Notes: generated by a model from the letters alone, not told the origin. Counted from the first letter of the stretch, positions 9,992 through 20,673 are shown. The stretch is DNA of 64,000 nt from Tridacna crocea (GCA_943736015.1 OX031063.1:45834672-45898671); one strand, 5' to 3'. A program made the numbers and translations.

Positions 9992-10190
9992 CCCTTTACC
10001 TATAATCCGATTTGAATTGACGCTGAATATAATCGGAAATATTTTGGAAATAAAAAATGCATTTTCACCTTTTCCCACAATGTTTTCTAACCTATTCAGG
10101 ACAAACTTTGTCATTTGGGCAGTCTTTTATTTGTTGTCTGCAAATGCTTTCAAATTGAACCAGTCTAAAATTTTGTTATCTAATAATCAA
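9988..10190 (+). mobile_element. TH1 cluster, copy 3 of 4
   Basis: Starts TTAACCCTTTACC. The left palindrome arm is lost: only TTTTCACCTTTTCCCACAATG remains from the centre. The right half, with GTCTGCAAATGCTTTCAAAT, is preserved. Confidence 0.6.
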
Positions 10191-10424
10191 AATCTTTTAC
10201 CAGACGACAAAGTTTAAGCCTTGTCCAAATTAAAAACATTTGTAGACGACAATTTCAAAGCTACTCAAAAGGTTAATTTCTTCTTTGAGAGCGTAGAAAA
10301 CATTGAGGGAAAACGATAAAATGCTGGTTACCAACATATTCTCCTCTTCCCACAATGTCTTCAGAAGTCTTCTTTCTCAAGGTCGTCAAAAAGTCGTCAA
10401 AGGCATTGTGCTGTAAAGAGTTAA
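10187..10424 (-). mobile_element. TH1 cluster, copy 4 of 4
   Basis: Starts near TCTTTTACCAGACGAC and ends GCTGTAAAGAGTTAA. The central palindrome is present with several mismatches, and an AAAGTCGTC duplication lies near 10,390. Confidence 0.65.
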
Positions 10425-10984
10425 GGAATACTTAAAGCAATCAGTCTGCATGCACCAATCATCACAGAGAACGCGACATTTTTCAGTTTCATTTGAAAGC
10501 TTATTGAAATCAATGTTCAGTAACTCATCAAAGCGTCCGCCGAGATATTAAAGCTCGAATTTTAATGAGCTTAGCGCTTCTTGAAGGATGTAAAACTTGA
10601 TGGCAATAAAGCTTAATTACGCGATGAAAATTAGGTAAGCGAGATCTTTTTACAGTTGTGTAATTCTTGGAAGTAGAAACGACCCTTAGCAGAGATTGCT
10701 CGAAGAACGGAAGTCGACGCCATTTTTTCATTTCAAATTTTCTATGCCAGGTGATGCTTCAAGGCGATATTCTTTCTTCTTATCGAATTCGGTTGGAGCT
10801 CTGTGTGCTTTCTGTACAAAAAATATCGTGGAAGTAGAACCGATCCTTTGCACAAATTGTTCTGGAAATGAAAACTGCCTCATTTACCTATTTTCAGTTT
10901 TTCATACTGGATGATTCGTTAGAGTAGCTTTCTTTTTCATCATCTCTTTCGTACTTCTGAGAGCTGCCGGAGACTTACTGACTT
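10425..10984. other. unassigned sequence
   Basis: No gene or known repeat. It contains two similar GAAGTAGAAC(C/G)A(T/C)CCTT blocks near 10,670 and 10,830, on opposite or loosely matching contexts. Confidence 0.3.
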
Positions 10985-11195
10985 AGTTTTTGAACATATT
11001 TATTTTACATCGATTGAGAAACAAGTTCTTACAACTTATACTAATATCTCTCGATTCTGCTTCCTGGGAACTACACCAGTACTCGCGCCGAATGTGTGGG
11101 CCAATGAAGAATCCCAAAGTTGACACCCGCTTCCGGGTATCGAACTCAGGACCTTTAGGACGTTCTACCTTACGACCACGGACACCACACATAAC
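10985..11195 (-). repeat. tRNA-headed SINE, copy 2
   Basis: Read on the minus strand it has the same head and body as 1,399-1,520 (CCCGGAAGCGGGTGTC, GGCCCACACATTCGG). It continues into a longer 3' region (TCCCAGGAAGCAGAATCG...) shared with 48,345-48,560. Confidence 0.7.
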
Positions 11196-11204
11196 TGACT
11201 TGAG

Positions 11205-11435
11205 TTAACCCTTTACCAAACAATGCCTGGTTTTTACGATCGTGACATGGAAGTCTGTTGAAAACATTGTGGGAAAAGGAGAAAATGCTGGTAACCAGCA
11301 TTTTCTCCTTTTCCCACAATGTTTTCTATCCTGCTAGAAACACATTATATTCTTTAATTACTTTTATTTTGTCATCTGCAAGTGCTTTCAATTTGGATCA
11401 ATCCGATTTTTTTTTTTCGTTTGGTAAAGGGTTAA
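11205..11435 (+). mobile_element. TH1 MITE copy, near-perfect palindrome
   Basis: TTAACCCTTTACC and GGTAAAGGGTTAA ends are both exact, and the central palindrome (about 11,257-11,327) is unbroken. An open frame starting MKTLWEKEKMLVTS arises from this palindrome and is not a gene. Confidence 0.9.
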
Positions 11436-11499
11436 AGACAATTAATTTAATGATAATTAAATTAGATAATCGTTTACAGTTCTTCAATCTGTACTATAC

Positions 11500-11672
11500 T
11501 AAAGCTCTTTAGACTCATTCAAATTGAAAGCGGTGGCAGACAAAAAAATAAATGCAAGTCAAACGGTTATATCTGTCTCTGGAAGATTAGGAATATTGTT
11601 GTAACAAGGATTTTCTGCTTTCTTTCACAATGTTTTCACAGAGTCGTTAAAATATGCAATGTGTGGTAAAAC
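11500..11672 (-). mobile_element. TH1 MITE, diverged
   Basis: It retains TTCAAATTGAAAGC, a fragment of the centre (TTTCACAATGTTTTCACAG) and a GTGTGGTAAAAC right end. One palindrome arm is missing. Confidence 0.5.
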
Positions 11673-11867
11673 TTCAATTTACAGAGCAAAATGAGCGATC
11701 TACGGGATACATTATAAGTGTAACAGTTTTTATGGTAACGTTCTTTCTAATCTTAGTGCCGCAATGTACCGGATGACCGATTTAGGGTGGCATAAATGAC
11801 CGACCGGAAGGAATCAACACAATTCTTGCATAAACAAGACACACTTTATATTGGGTTGTTTCAAGGA

Positions 11868-11945
11868 CAGAGAGGGAGAAAAGGAGAAAGAAAGGGAAAA
11901 GAAAGAAAGAAAAACAAGAAAGAAAGAAAGAAAGAAAGAGCAGAA
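11868..11945. repeat. purine-rich GA/AAAG tract
   Basis: Nearly pure A/G on the plus strand, with an (AAAG)n core at about 11,900-11,939. It produces the Lys/Arg/Glu-rich peptide in a 120-codon frame, which I treat as low-complexity artefact. Confidence 0.8.
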
Positions 11946-13927
11946 CACAAAGATAAAGTACGAAGTTTGATTACTCTAAGAACGATAGTTTTTTTTTTAA
12001 GTGCCGTAAATCAACTGTCAGAAATAAGAACGTCCGGTAGCCATCATTCTAGCCTCGATCTTACATTTTCATTATCACTCCTAAATGATTTTTTAGCACA
12101 CCGTTCCAACTTCAGCCATCTTCGCCCTGTCCCCTTTCTACCCATCAAAAAACTATAGCCGTTACCGCGTGGCTCGTAGCAATTACTGGAAATATATACC
12201 TTCCAAACGATAAGATGTGCAGTTCGCAAAGAAAGGACATAGACGCCTTTAAAGCTACTTTTAAGCAAAAAATCTGCTAAATATGAGAACATCATCTCTC
12301 CTCAATGTCGTAAATGATATAGTTATTCTAGTGAATGTCAGAAATACATTACCAAATGGGAACAGGATATTCATTTCCCAAAAGAAAAGTTTTCGATACC
12401 GTAAACCATTCCTCTTCGGTTATTGGACTGATTTTACGACATCCGAACGACCATGAACATGCAACATTCACACTTCTTAAACCAGTGTAAATTAATATGG
12501 GGCCAAATATCATATTTTGGACGGAAGTGGTAATATCAACCCCACACGGAATGTATGGGAGTACATATCGTGTCTGTCTTTGGCACAAAAGTTGAGGGTT
12601 GGATGAAGGCATATAGACAAAGATAAGAAGATTCTGTCATAAATAGATAAAGGTGATGATGAAAATTTGTAAAGTTATAACTAGACCCAGACATACATGT
12701 AATACGGTAAGAAAGTTATTATGGGTTCAAGGGAAACAGTTTAAAAAAGGAAACGGCCATTTAGGTCATTTTGTGAGATTTCGGGGGTTTGCTACCTTCA
12801 GAAATAAATTATTTTCGATACTTAAGGAATGCAGGAGTACAGCGGGGTCAACTGTAAAAATAAGAAAACACAAAATGCACAATATTTTAATAGTTTTTTC
12901 ATCATATTCAGAAACAAAAAAGTAGTGCAGTGGTTATTTCAAAAACGTAGAATAGGCACCGGTTTAATCGTCGCCATTGCGTCAAAATCAAAGATATTAA
13001 TTTCGTTCCATAGATTCAATACGAAAACAGAGAATAGAAATACTATGCGACAATCATAGTCGACAGCCTCCTCTTCAAAAACAAATACAAACTACACTAG
13101 GCTCTCAAGATCACCACACTGAGGACGGAAACAGCCAACAAGTGAACAAAAAGTAGTCATTGTCACCAGAAAAACACATTGGACTGTAGATATTTTATGT
13201 CGACACCAGCCCGGGTCCAGGAGGTAAAGATTCTTCAGCATTCCTTATTACCGTCTTACACGGTTCAAGCAGCTCTTTGGCAAACCTATAAATCGGTTCC
13301 GTATTTATTACGCCATTTTCGACAAAGTAACGTCCGAACAGATAATTTGAAAAAGGCGTTTTCCCAAATTTTACTAATTCTCTCATCACAAATACAACAA
13401 GATGTATGAAAAATAGGCAAAATACATGATATAAACAGATGCATACGCCAACAATGTGAGGGGAGGAAAGACTTCTGAAAAATTCTATACGATTTAATAT
13501 TAATCATAGAATTAACGCAAAATATAAGTACGATGTCAGGTGGGTATCTAGCCTGTCACTCAGGCCCTGAATTTAAGTCATTCTAATATACAAGGTACCC
13601 AACTCCATCAAAGTCACAGAAACATGGGCTGTTATTTGCCCTTCTTCTGAAATACAGGCATCCAGAACATTGAGAACACATGCAGAGTAATTGTTTTGCA
13701 TTTTACTTGATGATTGTGTCTTAACGAAAATGCCCTATTTAACGGACTGATACCATTCTACTCGGTATTTTACAATTTTTCAATACAATGGATAAAAACT
13801 TAGTTTTGTGGAGCTACTTTTGTATATAGTTTTTTCTTACGGTATAGATATTTAAGTTTCTACACTGGGATCCCATCACTATAGGTGTTCTCTCATTATC
13901 AAAAGTATTACATTGAACAAGATAAAT
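11946..13927. other. unassigned sequence
   Basis: About 2 kb with no recognised repeat or gene. Several 60-90 codon frames exist on both strands without motifs. The minus-strand frame at 13,195-13,389 has balanced composition but no recognisable domain. Confidence 0.35.
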
Positions 13928-14004
13928 CGTCGGTTTACTTCCAAAACCTCGTAACTACAGCTTGAAACAAGCTGTAGTTACGAGGTTTTAGGAGTAAACC
14001 GACG
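13928..14004. repeat. 77-bp hairpin repeat (family 4), copy 2
   Basis: Same length and nearly the same sequence as 886-962. The centre is CTTGAAACAAG here and CTTGTAACAAG there. The flanks are unrelated, so it is an independent insertion. Confidence 0.8.
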
Positions 14005-14269
14005 TAATTATTTTCATTACAACCTTTATTTAGAGAACACATTTTGAAATGTTTTAGAGTAGCTGACTTCTCTCAGTAATTAGCCAACAGCCCTCTTCTG
14101 TTGGGAGATCATAGTTACAAAATCTAAACTTAATCATAAAATGAAGAAGCTTACCACCTAAAATGTTAAATAGATTTCTTCAAATTTGTGTTTAAACTTG
14201 TACATTTTAATATAATAAGACAATTTAGGAATAAATCAAATCCGAGTGCCAGTTTTCTGACAAATGAGA

Positions 14270-14795
14270 TAGTGGATATTGTTTTCTACTGTGAAAGATA
14301 GAAATTTATTTCATCGAGTGAGCATCGTCGGTAAAGTTGGTGTAGCCACTCCTGAAAATGATACTGATGATGTTCACGAGGTAAAATAAATTTTGGTCTT
14401 TCAGCGAAAAAAAAAAAAAGGCCGCAAATACTAGTATTCTATTCATTTCATGCTTTTAACCCTTTCTAGGAGAAAGTTAATCAAACTCCAGTACACAGTT
14501 CTTTTCGATTATTCCCCGTGGCATATATATCCCTTGCGCATAACAACACATTACCATATTACGTCAAGCGTGAGAAATGTACGGAACATTACGTTATATT
14601 TCCATCTGGTTGTGAGGCACGCACATTTTTACAGGTCTAGAGTAACTAATGCAACAGAACAACTGTTTCCACCTGCAACTGAAGAGATGGAATATTAAAA
14701 TTGGTATTTTCACTGGTCGTCAGCATGAAATATCGAAAAATATTTCACCGATATTTCTCGATAAAATACCGAAAAGCCTGAAATATTTTTTTCAG
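14270..14795 (+). repeat. dispersed repeat family 6, long copy
   Basis: It begins with an imperfect inverted repeat (GTGAAAGATAGAAATTTATT facing TTTTGGTCTTTCAGCG). It then runs through AGGAGAAAGTTAATC, ATTCCCCGTGGC, ACGTTATATTTCCATC, GGTATTTTCACTGG and CGAAAAGCCTGAAAT. The order and strand are the exact reverse of 1,905-2,365. No open frame, and the class is unknown. Confidence 0.6.
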
Positions 14796-15083
14796 TTTAT
14801 CACCAACTCTTTTTTAAAGGATCTGCCCCAGACAAATCTTAAGCCACAGCTTTGTAAAATACTTCTAACAAGGGCAATCCACCTCAATCGACAATTTAGT
14901 TTATTGTAATAGCTTGATTTAAAAAAAAAAAACACAATAAAGAACTGCAGATAACCTGTTGAATTCTATCAATAAACCTAACACATAGTTTTTAGCATGT
15001 TTCTCTCAATTAATGACTGTGGAAATCTCCCTAAATATCCATAGAACATAAGATTATGTGTATGGCTTTTCCAATGTAATGTA

Positions 15084-15645
15084 TGTTACGAGTCAGGCGT
15101 AACTAGAAAGTAGAAGCCAGCAACAAACAATAACAATTAACAGAATTTATTAACAAAAATATCAAATAAATAGTGACAATATTACAATAGTACAAAACAG
15201 TACCTTAGATGTTAAATAGTCAGAAGACAAATTATTCCAGTCTTAATTGCAATCTGATCCTGATCCAAACTGAATGTAATCCAAGCACATGAAATAATCC
15301 TCACTTTAGTCTAGTCTGATCCTAATCCAACTGAATGTAATCCAAGCACTAATTATATGACACAAACACAAAATAATCCCCACTGTAGTCTGGCAATCAT
15401 GTATTAACTAGTGAACGCCGAGATGTAAAAAGCTTTTCCTTTTATAATAACAGAGAAACTTCCAGAAAATTCATGTTAAAATCAGTTGCATAATTCTTAG
15501 TAATCAGATTGTAAAAAGGCCTGGAATCTTCCAGCACAATATTCCACAAGAGAGAATCCAGTTCTAAAAATAGTAACAGGGAAAACCATTCAAAAATAGA
15601 TACACACATGAACAAAGCTAATAATAACTGGGCATGTACATAACA
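15084..15645 (-). repeat. 3' LTR
   Basis: 562 bp, beginning TGTTA and ending TAACA as read on the plus strand. By eye it differs from the 5' LTR by two substitutions (near 15,170) and one A in a run near 15,570. Short internal direct repeats (AACTGAATGTAATCCAAGCA) occur twice. Confidence 0.95.
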
Positions 15646-15656
15646 CTTCCCCCCTT
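15646..15656 (-). other. polypurine tract
   Basis: On the minus strand this reads AAGGGGGGAAG directly against the 3' LTR start, where plus-strand DNA priming is expected. Confidence 0.8.
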
Positions 15657-15864
15657 GAAAAGAAAAAGAAAGGTTTATGAAATAAATCTTTCTTTTTTGC
15701 AATATTATTTACATACATGTATATGATACTTTATCTGAAGTATACATAGGAAATGACAAACTCAAATATTAATTATTTCAGACTAATGAAAATAATCAAG
15801 GTAATGAAAGTACAATTTAAAAATTCAGTTTGAACATGATTTAGGGAAAATGACTATTTGAATT
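15657..15864. other. retrotransposon 3' untranslated segment
   Basis: About 200 bases between the polyprotein stop and the polypurine tract. No open frame of note, in particular no envelope. Confidence 0.7.
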
Positions 15865-18800
15865 TCAAACTCTTGAAAGAGCATCTGGTATAATGTTATC
15901 TTTCCCTTTTATGTGTCTTATGTCAAGATTAAACTCTTGAAGCAATAAACTCCACCTCAGTAATCTTTGATTCTTATTCTTAAGTTTGTGTAGAAAACTT
16001 AAAGGGTTATGATCACTGAATACAACAATTGGTGAAGTTGAAGAAGTTAAATAAACTTCGAACTGCTGGATTGCCAGAATTAAAGCAAGACATTCTTTTT
16101 CTATGGTAGAGTAATTTTTTTGATGTTTGTTAAATTTCTTAGAAAAGTAACAAACTGGGTGATCAATACCATTATTATCTTCTTGTAAAAGAACAGCACC
16201 AATACCAACATCACTTGCATCAACAGCTAATTTGAAACATTTGTCAAAATCAGGTGCCAAGAGAACTGGTGCGCTCTTTAGTATGGCTTTTAGACTATCA
16301 AATGCATCTTGACATTTGTCATTCCATTTGAACTTTGCACTTTTCTTAAGTAAATTTGTTAAAGGTTCAGCAATACCCGAGAAATTTTTACAGAATTTCC
16401 TATAGTAGCCAGCCATACCAAGAAATCGCATCAGCTGTCTTTTACATTTAGGCACAGGAAACTCAGAGATAGCATTGACTTTAGCTTCTAAAGGTTTAAC
16501 TTGACCCTGTCCCACAAGATGTCCTAGAAATGTTACAGTAGCATGACAAAATTCAGTTTTTGCAAGATTCACAGTCAGTTTCGCTTTACTGAGTCTGTCG
16601 AAGAACTTCCTGATTCTTTGAAGGTGGTCACTCCAACTGTCTGAGTAGATGATGACGTCGTCAATATATGCATCACAGCCATCTAATCCACATATAACGT
16701 TGTTTATAAGTCGCTGAAACGTTGCAGGAGAATTTTTCATCCCAAACGGCATAACTTTGTATTGGTACAGACCGTTTGGAGTAGCAAAGGCTGATACTTC
16801 TTTTGCTTTATCAGTCAGTGGAACTTGCCAGAATCCTTTTAGCAGGTCAAATTTGGTGACATATTTAGAATTTCCAACTTTGTCAATACAGTCATCAATT
16901 CTTGGTATTGGAAAAGAGTCTGTTTTTGTCACAGAGTTCACCTTACGATAGTCAGTACACATTCTATAAGTTCCATTTGATTTGGGTACTAATATACATG
17001 GTGAACTGTAATTACTCTGGCTAGGTTCAATAAAGTCATTTTCCAGTAAGTATTTTACTTCATCCTGGAGGTATTTCTGTTTCAAAGGATTCATCCTATA
17101 TGGATGTTGCTTTATTGGTTTAGAATCTTCCACAATGACATCATGATAGATTTTATCTGTTCTTGTGGGGATATCAGGAAATAAATGTTCATATTCATGT
17201 ATCAACTGTTTCAGCTCTTCCTGCTGTGATGGTTCCAAGTGAGATAGTTTGTTGTTAAGATTTCTCAAAATATCAGAATTCTCAAGTTTAGATGGACCAG
17301 GATCAGATTTATCAATAAAGTCCGAATTTACTTCAAGATCAGATACATTTGATTCTTGTGGGACAGTGTTTACAACTGTAATTGGTTTTGAAATAGAGCT
17401 ATCTCTGTCAAAGTATTCCTTTAACATATTTATATGACACATTTTTTGGTTTTTACGCCTTCCTGGAGTATTAATTATATAGTTTAAATCACTTGTTTTC
17501 TTGTCAATAGTGTAGGGTCCAAAATATCTTGCCTGTAAAGGTCTGCCAGGTATTGGCAAAAGAGCAAGGACTTTGTCACCTGGTTTAAATTTTCTATCAA
17601 TAACATGGTTGTCATATCTTGCTTTCATTTTGCCCTGAGACGTTTTAAGATTAGACCTAGCAACCTCACATGCCCTAGACAGTCTATTTCTGAAGTCAGA
17701 AACATACTGCAGTAAATTCAAAGGTGTTTCATCATTTGAGAGAAATTTCTCTTTCAAAAGTTTTAAAGGTCCACGAACAGAATGGCCAAAAACTAATTCA
17801 AAAGGACTGAAACCAAGAGATTCTTGTACAGATTCTCTAGCTGCAAATAGTAACAAATGGATGCCCTCATCCCAGTCCTTTTCAGTGTCAAAGCAATATG
17901 ACCTTATCATATTTTTTAATGTCTGGTGAAATCTTTCTAAAGCACCTTGACTTTCAGGGTGATAGGCGGATGACCTATATTGCTTGATTCCTAATTCATG
18001 CATAACCTGTTGGAATATACCAGACATAAAATTTGACCCTTGATCAGACTGAACTGATTTAGGAAGACCAACAAATGTGAAAAATTTTATAAGAGCTTTG
18101 ACTATTGACTTTGTTTTGATGTTTCTTAAAGGAATAGCTTCAGGAAAACGTGTAGAAGTACACATAATTGTTAAGAGATACTCATTTCCTGACTTGGTTC
18201 GAGGTAAAGGACCAACACAATCTATAAGTATCCTACTGAAAGGTTCATCAAAAGCAGGAATAGGTTGTAATTGAGCTTTGGGAATGGTTTGGTTGGGTTT
18301 ACCTACCATTTGACATGTATGGCAGGTTTTACAATATTTAGAGACATCTGATTTGAGACCAGGCCAATAAAAATGATTAATAATTTTGTGATAGGTCTTG
18401 TTTATACCTAGGTGACCTGACATAGGACTTCCATGGGCTATACTCAGTATTTCATGACGATATGACTTTGGAACCACAATTTGGTGGTAAACAGCCCATT
18501 CATCATCAGCTGGGACATCAAATGGTCGCCATTTTCTCATAAGAATCCCATTCTTTATATAGTAACACATTGGCACCTGTGAAATTTCATCTTCAGGTAA
18601 AGCCCTAAAGATTAATTTTGAAATCTCAGGATCAGTTTGCTGTTCCTGGATAAGCTGTGACTTTGACAGCGTGTCATGACCTTGGTCAATAGACCTTGGT
18701 GGTGAATGGCAAGACATTGACGAGTCTGTCTGAGTATCAGACAAACTGGGATCAAGAGACTTTTTAATCTCATTATTAAAATATTGACCGATAAAAGTAT

Positions 18801-20673
18801 CCGTCAAGTCAATGTCAGAGTTACAGTTTTTCAGAATGGCCTTTTTAGCCATAGCTCGGGTAACTGCACAAGAAGGATACAAGTCAGGAATTTCCTGCTC
18901 GATAGGGTCATCTGTTTGACCTATATTTGGTGTGTCAGTTACAAGTGGATTAACCACAACCTTATCTCCAGCTAAGTCATTGCCTAGCAATAAATGGACA
19001 CCTTTAAATGGTAAGGAAGGTTTAATACCAATAACCACAGGCCCAGTAACCAAATCTGATGACAAATTAACGTAATGGAGAGGGATATTAACAGTTCCAC
19101 ACTCTACACCCTGAATAAGGACACTAGTACCGGAAGAAGTCTTCTCAGAAAAAGGCAGTATATCTGCTAAAATAAGAGATTGAGAAGCTCCTGTGTCTCT
19201 TAAAATTTTAATAGGGGTAGGTGGGCAATTATCACCTGAAAGTGATACAAAACCATTCAACATAAATGGTTCAAAAATCTCCATAGTAGAATCTGACTTG
19301 GGTTTTGTGACTATGTCAATTGTATTGGATTTAATAGAAGACTGTGGCCTTGGTCTAAGAGTGGTGAGCCCTGTTGGCTTGGCTTCATCACTTTCTAACT
19401 TCCTTTTTAATTTCAAACATTCAGAAACAAGATGACCAGGTTTCTTACAATAGTTACAAGTGGGTCGAGATAAGGGATATTGACTTTTGGTTTCACTAGT
19501 AGAATTGGGTTTGGGTGTATTGGATTGACTGGGCATGCCAGATGAATTACCAGACGTAGATTTATTTTGGGGATGTGAGGAAATAGGTTTTGCTTTAGCA
19601 ATAAAAGAAACTTTATGTGTAAGGTAGTAATTATCAGACAGACGAGCTGCTTCTTCTAAAGTTTCAACTTGTTTTTCGTCTAAGAATGTCTTAACATCAA
19701 ATTGAATACAACGTTTGAATTCTTCAACTAACATAAGTTGTCTTAGTTTATCATAATTTTGGTCTATTTTCTTAGAACAGCACCATCTATCAAATAACTG
19801 TTCTTTGTTTCTAGCAAATTCAACATGAGTCTGGTTAGAATCTTTTTTACAATTTCTAAATTTTTGTCTATATGCTTCTGGGACCAGCTCATAACCTTTG
19901 AGAATAAGTTCTTTAACAGTCTCATAATGATGACATTGTTCAACGCCTAGTTGTGTATAAATTTCACGAGCTTTGCCTATCAAAACACTTTGCAGAAGCA
20001 AAGTCCAGTGCTCTCTTGGCCAATTTAAGTTTTCTGCAACTTTTTCAAAGTGTAGGAAGTATTTATCAACTTCTTTTTCTTGAAATGGAGGAACAAGCCT
20101 AATATGTTTTGTAACATCGAAATTGTATTCAATCTTTTGCTTCGGCTGATTTGCTCTTTCTTGCATTTCTATTTCCCTCATTCTTAATTGAAATTCTCTC
20201 TCCTTCTCTCTCTCTTCCCTTTCCCTTTCTTCTCTCTCCCTTTCTCTTTCTTCTCTCTCCCTTTCTCTTTCCACTCTCTCCCTTTCTCTTTCCATTTCTC
20301 TTTCTTCTCTCTCCCTTTCTCTTTCCCTTTCTCTTTCCTTCTCTCTCTCTACTCTTTCTTCTCTCTGTCTTTCCCTTTCTCTTTCCTTCTCTCTTTCCTG
20401 AATTTCTAATTGTCTGATCTGAAGTTTCAATTCAAGTTCTTTTGAACTTGAAACTGACTGAACGTCAACTATCAGGGAAAGAGCATTTTCATTAAAAATT
20501 TCCTCATCAACAAAATATTGTACCAAAATGTTCTTAATTTCATGTTTACGCATTGAAGATTTGATTTCAGACAATTTATAGTGTTTAGCAAGATTAAGCA
20601 AATCAGTCTTTTTACCTAAATTCAATAACTCCACAGACGGTTCAGCCGTAAATTTATCTAAGTCAAAAGACAT
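15865..20673 (-). CDS. Gag-Pol polyprotein, Gmr1-like Ty3/Gypsy retrotransposon
   Basis: A single uninterrupted 1,602-residue frame. Residues 1-77 are an unassigned helical-looking N-terminus. Residues about 78-172 are an extremely charged Arg/Glu coiled coil. About 186-345 is a retrotransposon Gag-like region. A CCHC zinc knuckle lies at C406, C409, H414, C419. The aspartic protease motif DTGAS starts at D493. The integrase has a zinc site (H747/H754 with C784/C787), catalytic D818, D877 and E913 (D-x35-E) and a C-terminal GPY motif at 1052-1054. The Gypsy-type reverse transcriptase spans about 1190-1420 with YIDD at 1336-1339. RNase H starts with the VDAS aspartate at 1485 and the protein ends in the typical DALSR. 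All key residues are present, so it is probably functional. Gag and Pol are fused without a frameshift or visible stop. The start is the first ATG downstream of the leader. Integrase upstream of RT is the copia order, yet RT, RNase H and the GPY module are Gypsy-like. Confidence 0.95.
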   Translation of the reverse strand: MSFDLDKFTAEPSVELLNLGKKTDLLNLAKHYKLSEIKSSMRKHEIKNILVQYFVDEEIFNENALSLIVDVQSVSSSKELELKLQIRQLEIQEREKERERERQREERVEREKEREREREREREEREMERERERVEREREREEREREREEREREEREKEREFQLRMREIEMQERANQPKQKIEYNFDVTKHIRLVPPFQEKEVDKYFLHFEKVAENLNWPREHWTLLLQSVLIGKAREIYTQLGVEQCHHYETVKELILKGYELVPEAYRQKFRNCKKDSNQTHVEFARNKEQLFDRWCCSKKIDQNYDKLRQLMLVEEFKRCIQFDVKTFLDEKQVETLEEAARLSDNYYLTHKVSFIAKAKPISSHPQNKSTSGNSSGMPSQSNTPKPNSTSETKSQYPLSRPTCNYCKKPGHLVSECLKLKRKLESDEAKPTGLTTLRPRPQSSIKSNTIDIVTKPKSDSTMEIFEPFMLNGFVSLSGDNCPPTPIKILRDTGASQSLILADILPFSEKTSSGTSVLIQGVECGTVNIPLHYVNLSSDLVTGPVVIGIKPSLPFKGVHLLLGNDLAGDKVVVNPLVTDTPNIGQTDDPIEQEIPDLYPSCAVTRAMAKKAILKNCNSDIDLTDTFIGQYFNNEIKKSLDPSLSDTQTDSSMSCHSPPRSIDQGHDTLSKSQLIQEQQTDPEISKLIFRALPEDEISQVPMCYYIKNGILMRKWRPFDVPADDEWAVYHQIVVPKSYRHEILSIAHGSPMSGHLGINKTYHKIINHFYWPGLKSDVSKYCKTCHTCQMVGKPNQTIPKAQLQPIPAFDEPFSRILIDCVGPLPRTKSGNEYLLTIMCTSTRFPEAIPLRNIKTKSIVKALIKFFTFVGLPKSVQSDQGSNFMSGIFQQVMHELGIKQYRSSAYHPESQGALERFHQTLKNMIRSYCFDTEKDWDEGIHLLLFAARESVQESLGFSPFELVFGHSVRGPLKLLKEKFLSNDETPLNLLQYVSDFRNRLSRACEVARSNLKTSQGKMKARYDNHVIDRKFKPGDKVLALLPIPGRPLQARYFGPYTIDKKTSDLNYIINTPGRRKNQKMCHINMLKEYFDRDSSISKPITVVNTVPQESNVSDLEVNSDFIDKSDPGPSKLENSDILRNLNNKLSHLEPSQQEELKQLIHEYEHLFPDIPTRTDKIYHDVIVEDSKPIKQHPYRMNPLKQKYLQDEVKYLLENDFIEPSQSNYSSPCILVPKSNGTYRMCTDYRKVNSVTKTDSFPIPRIDDCIDKVGNSKYVTKFDLLKGFWQVPLTDKAKEVSAFATPNGLYQYKVMPFGMKNSPATFQRLINNVICGLDGCDAYIDDVIIYSDSWSDHLQRIRKFFDRLSKAKLTVNLAKTEFCHATVTFLGHLVGQGQVKPLEAKVNAISEFPVPKCKRQLMRFLGMAGYYRKFCKNFSGIAEPLTNLLKKSAKFKWNDKCQDAFDSLKAILKSAPVLLAPDFDKCFKLAVDASDVGIGAVLLQEDNNGIDHPVCYFSKKFNKHQKNYSTIEKECLALILAIQQFEVYLTSSTSPIVVFSDHNPLSFLHKLKNKNQRLLRWSLLLQEFNLDIRHIKGKDNIIPDALSRV
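20160..20440 (-). repeat. GA-rich microsatellite-like tract inside gag
   Basis: On the coding strand this is nearly pure GAGAGAAAGGGAGAGAG-type sequence translating to alternating Arg-Glu runs. The frame stays open because GA-rich repeats lack stops. It probably arose by repeat expansion. Confidence 0.8.

Noticed and set aside
11258-11512. A recurring small protein beginning MKTLWEKEKMLVTS (also at 51,192 and 57,194, with relatives at 9,395, 37,224 and 53,930)
   Set aside because: It is the translation of the TH1 palindrome. Frames appear on both strands because the DNA is self-complementary, and they end at random outside it.
11796-12158. 120-codon Lys/Arg-rich protein
   Set aside because: Most of it is an AAAG/GA simple repeat; no domain or splice context.
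13195-13389. 64-codon minus-strand frame with balanced composition
   Set aside because: Overlapping frames exist on both strands, and no domain or splice signals were found.
15657-15864. Envelope gene making the LTR element a retrovirus
   Set aside because: Only about 200 bases lie between the pol stop and the polypurine tract, with no suitable frame.
20151-20417. Plus-strand Leu/Phe/Ser-rich frames opposite gag
   Set aside because: Antisense of the GA-rich coiled-coil tract; low complexity.
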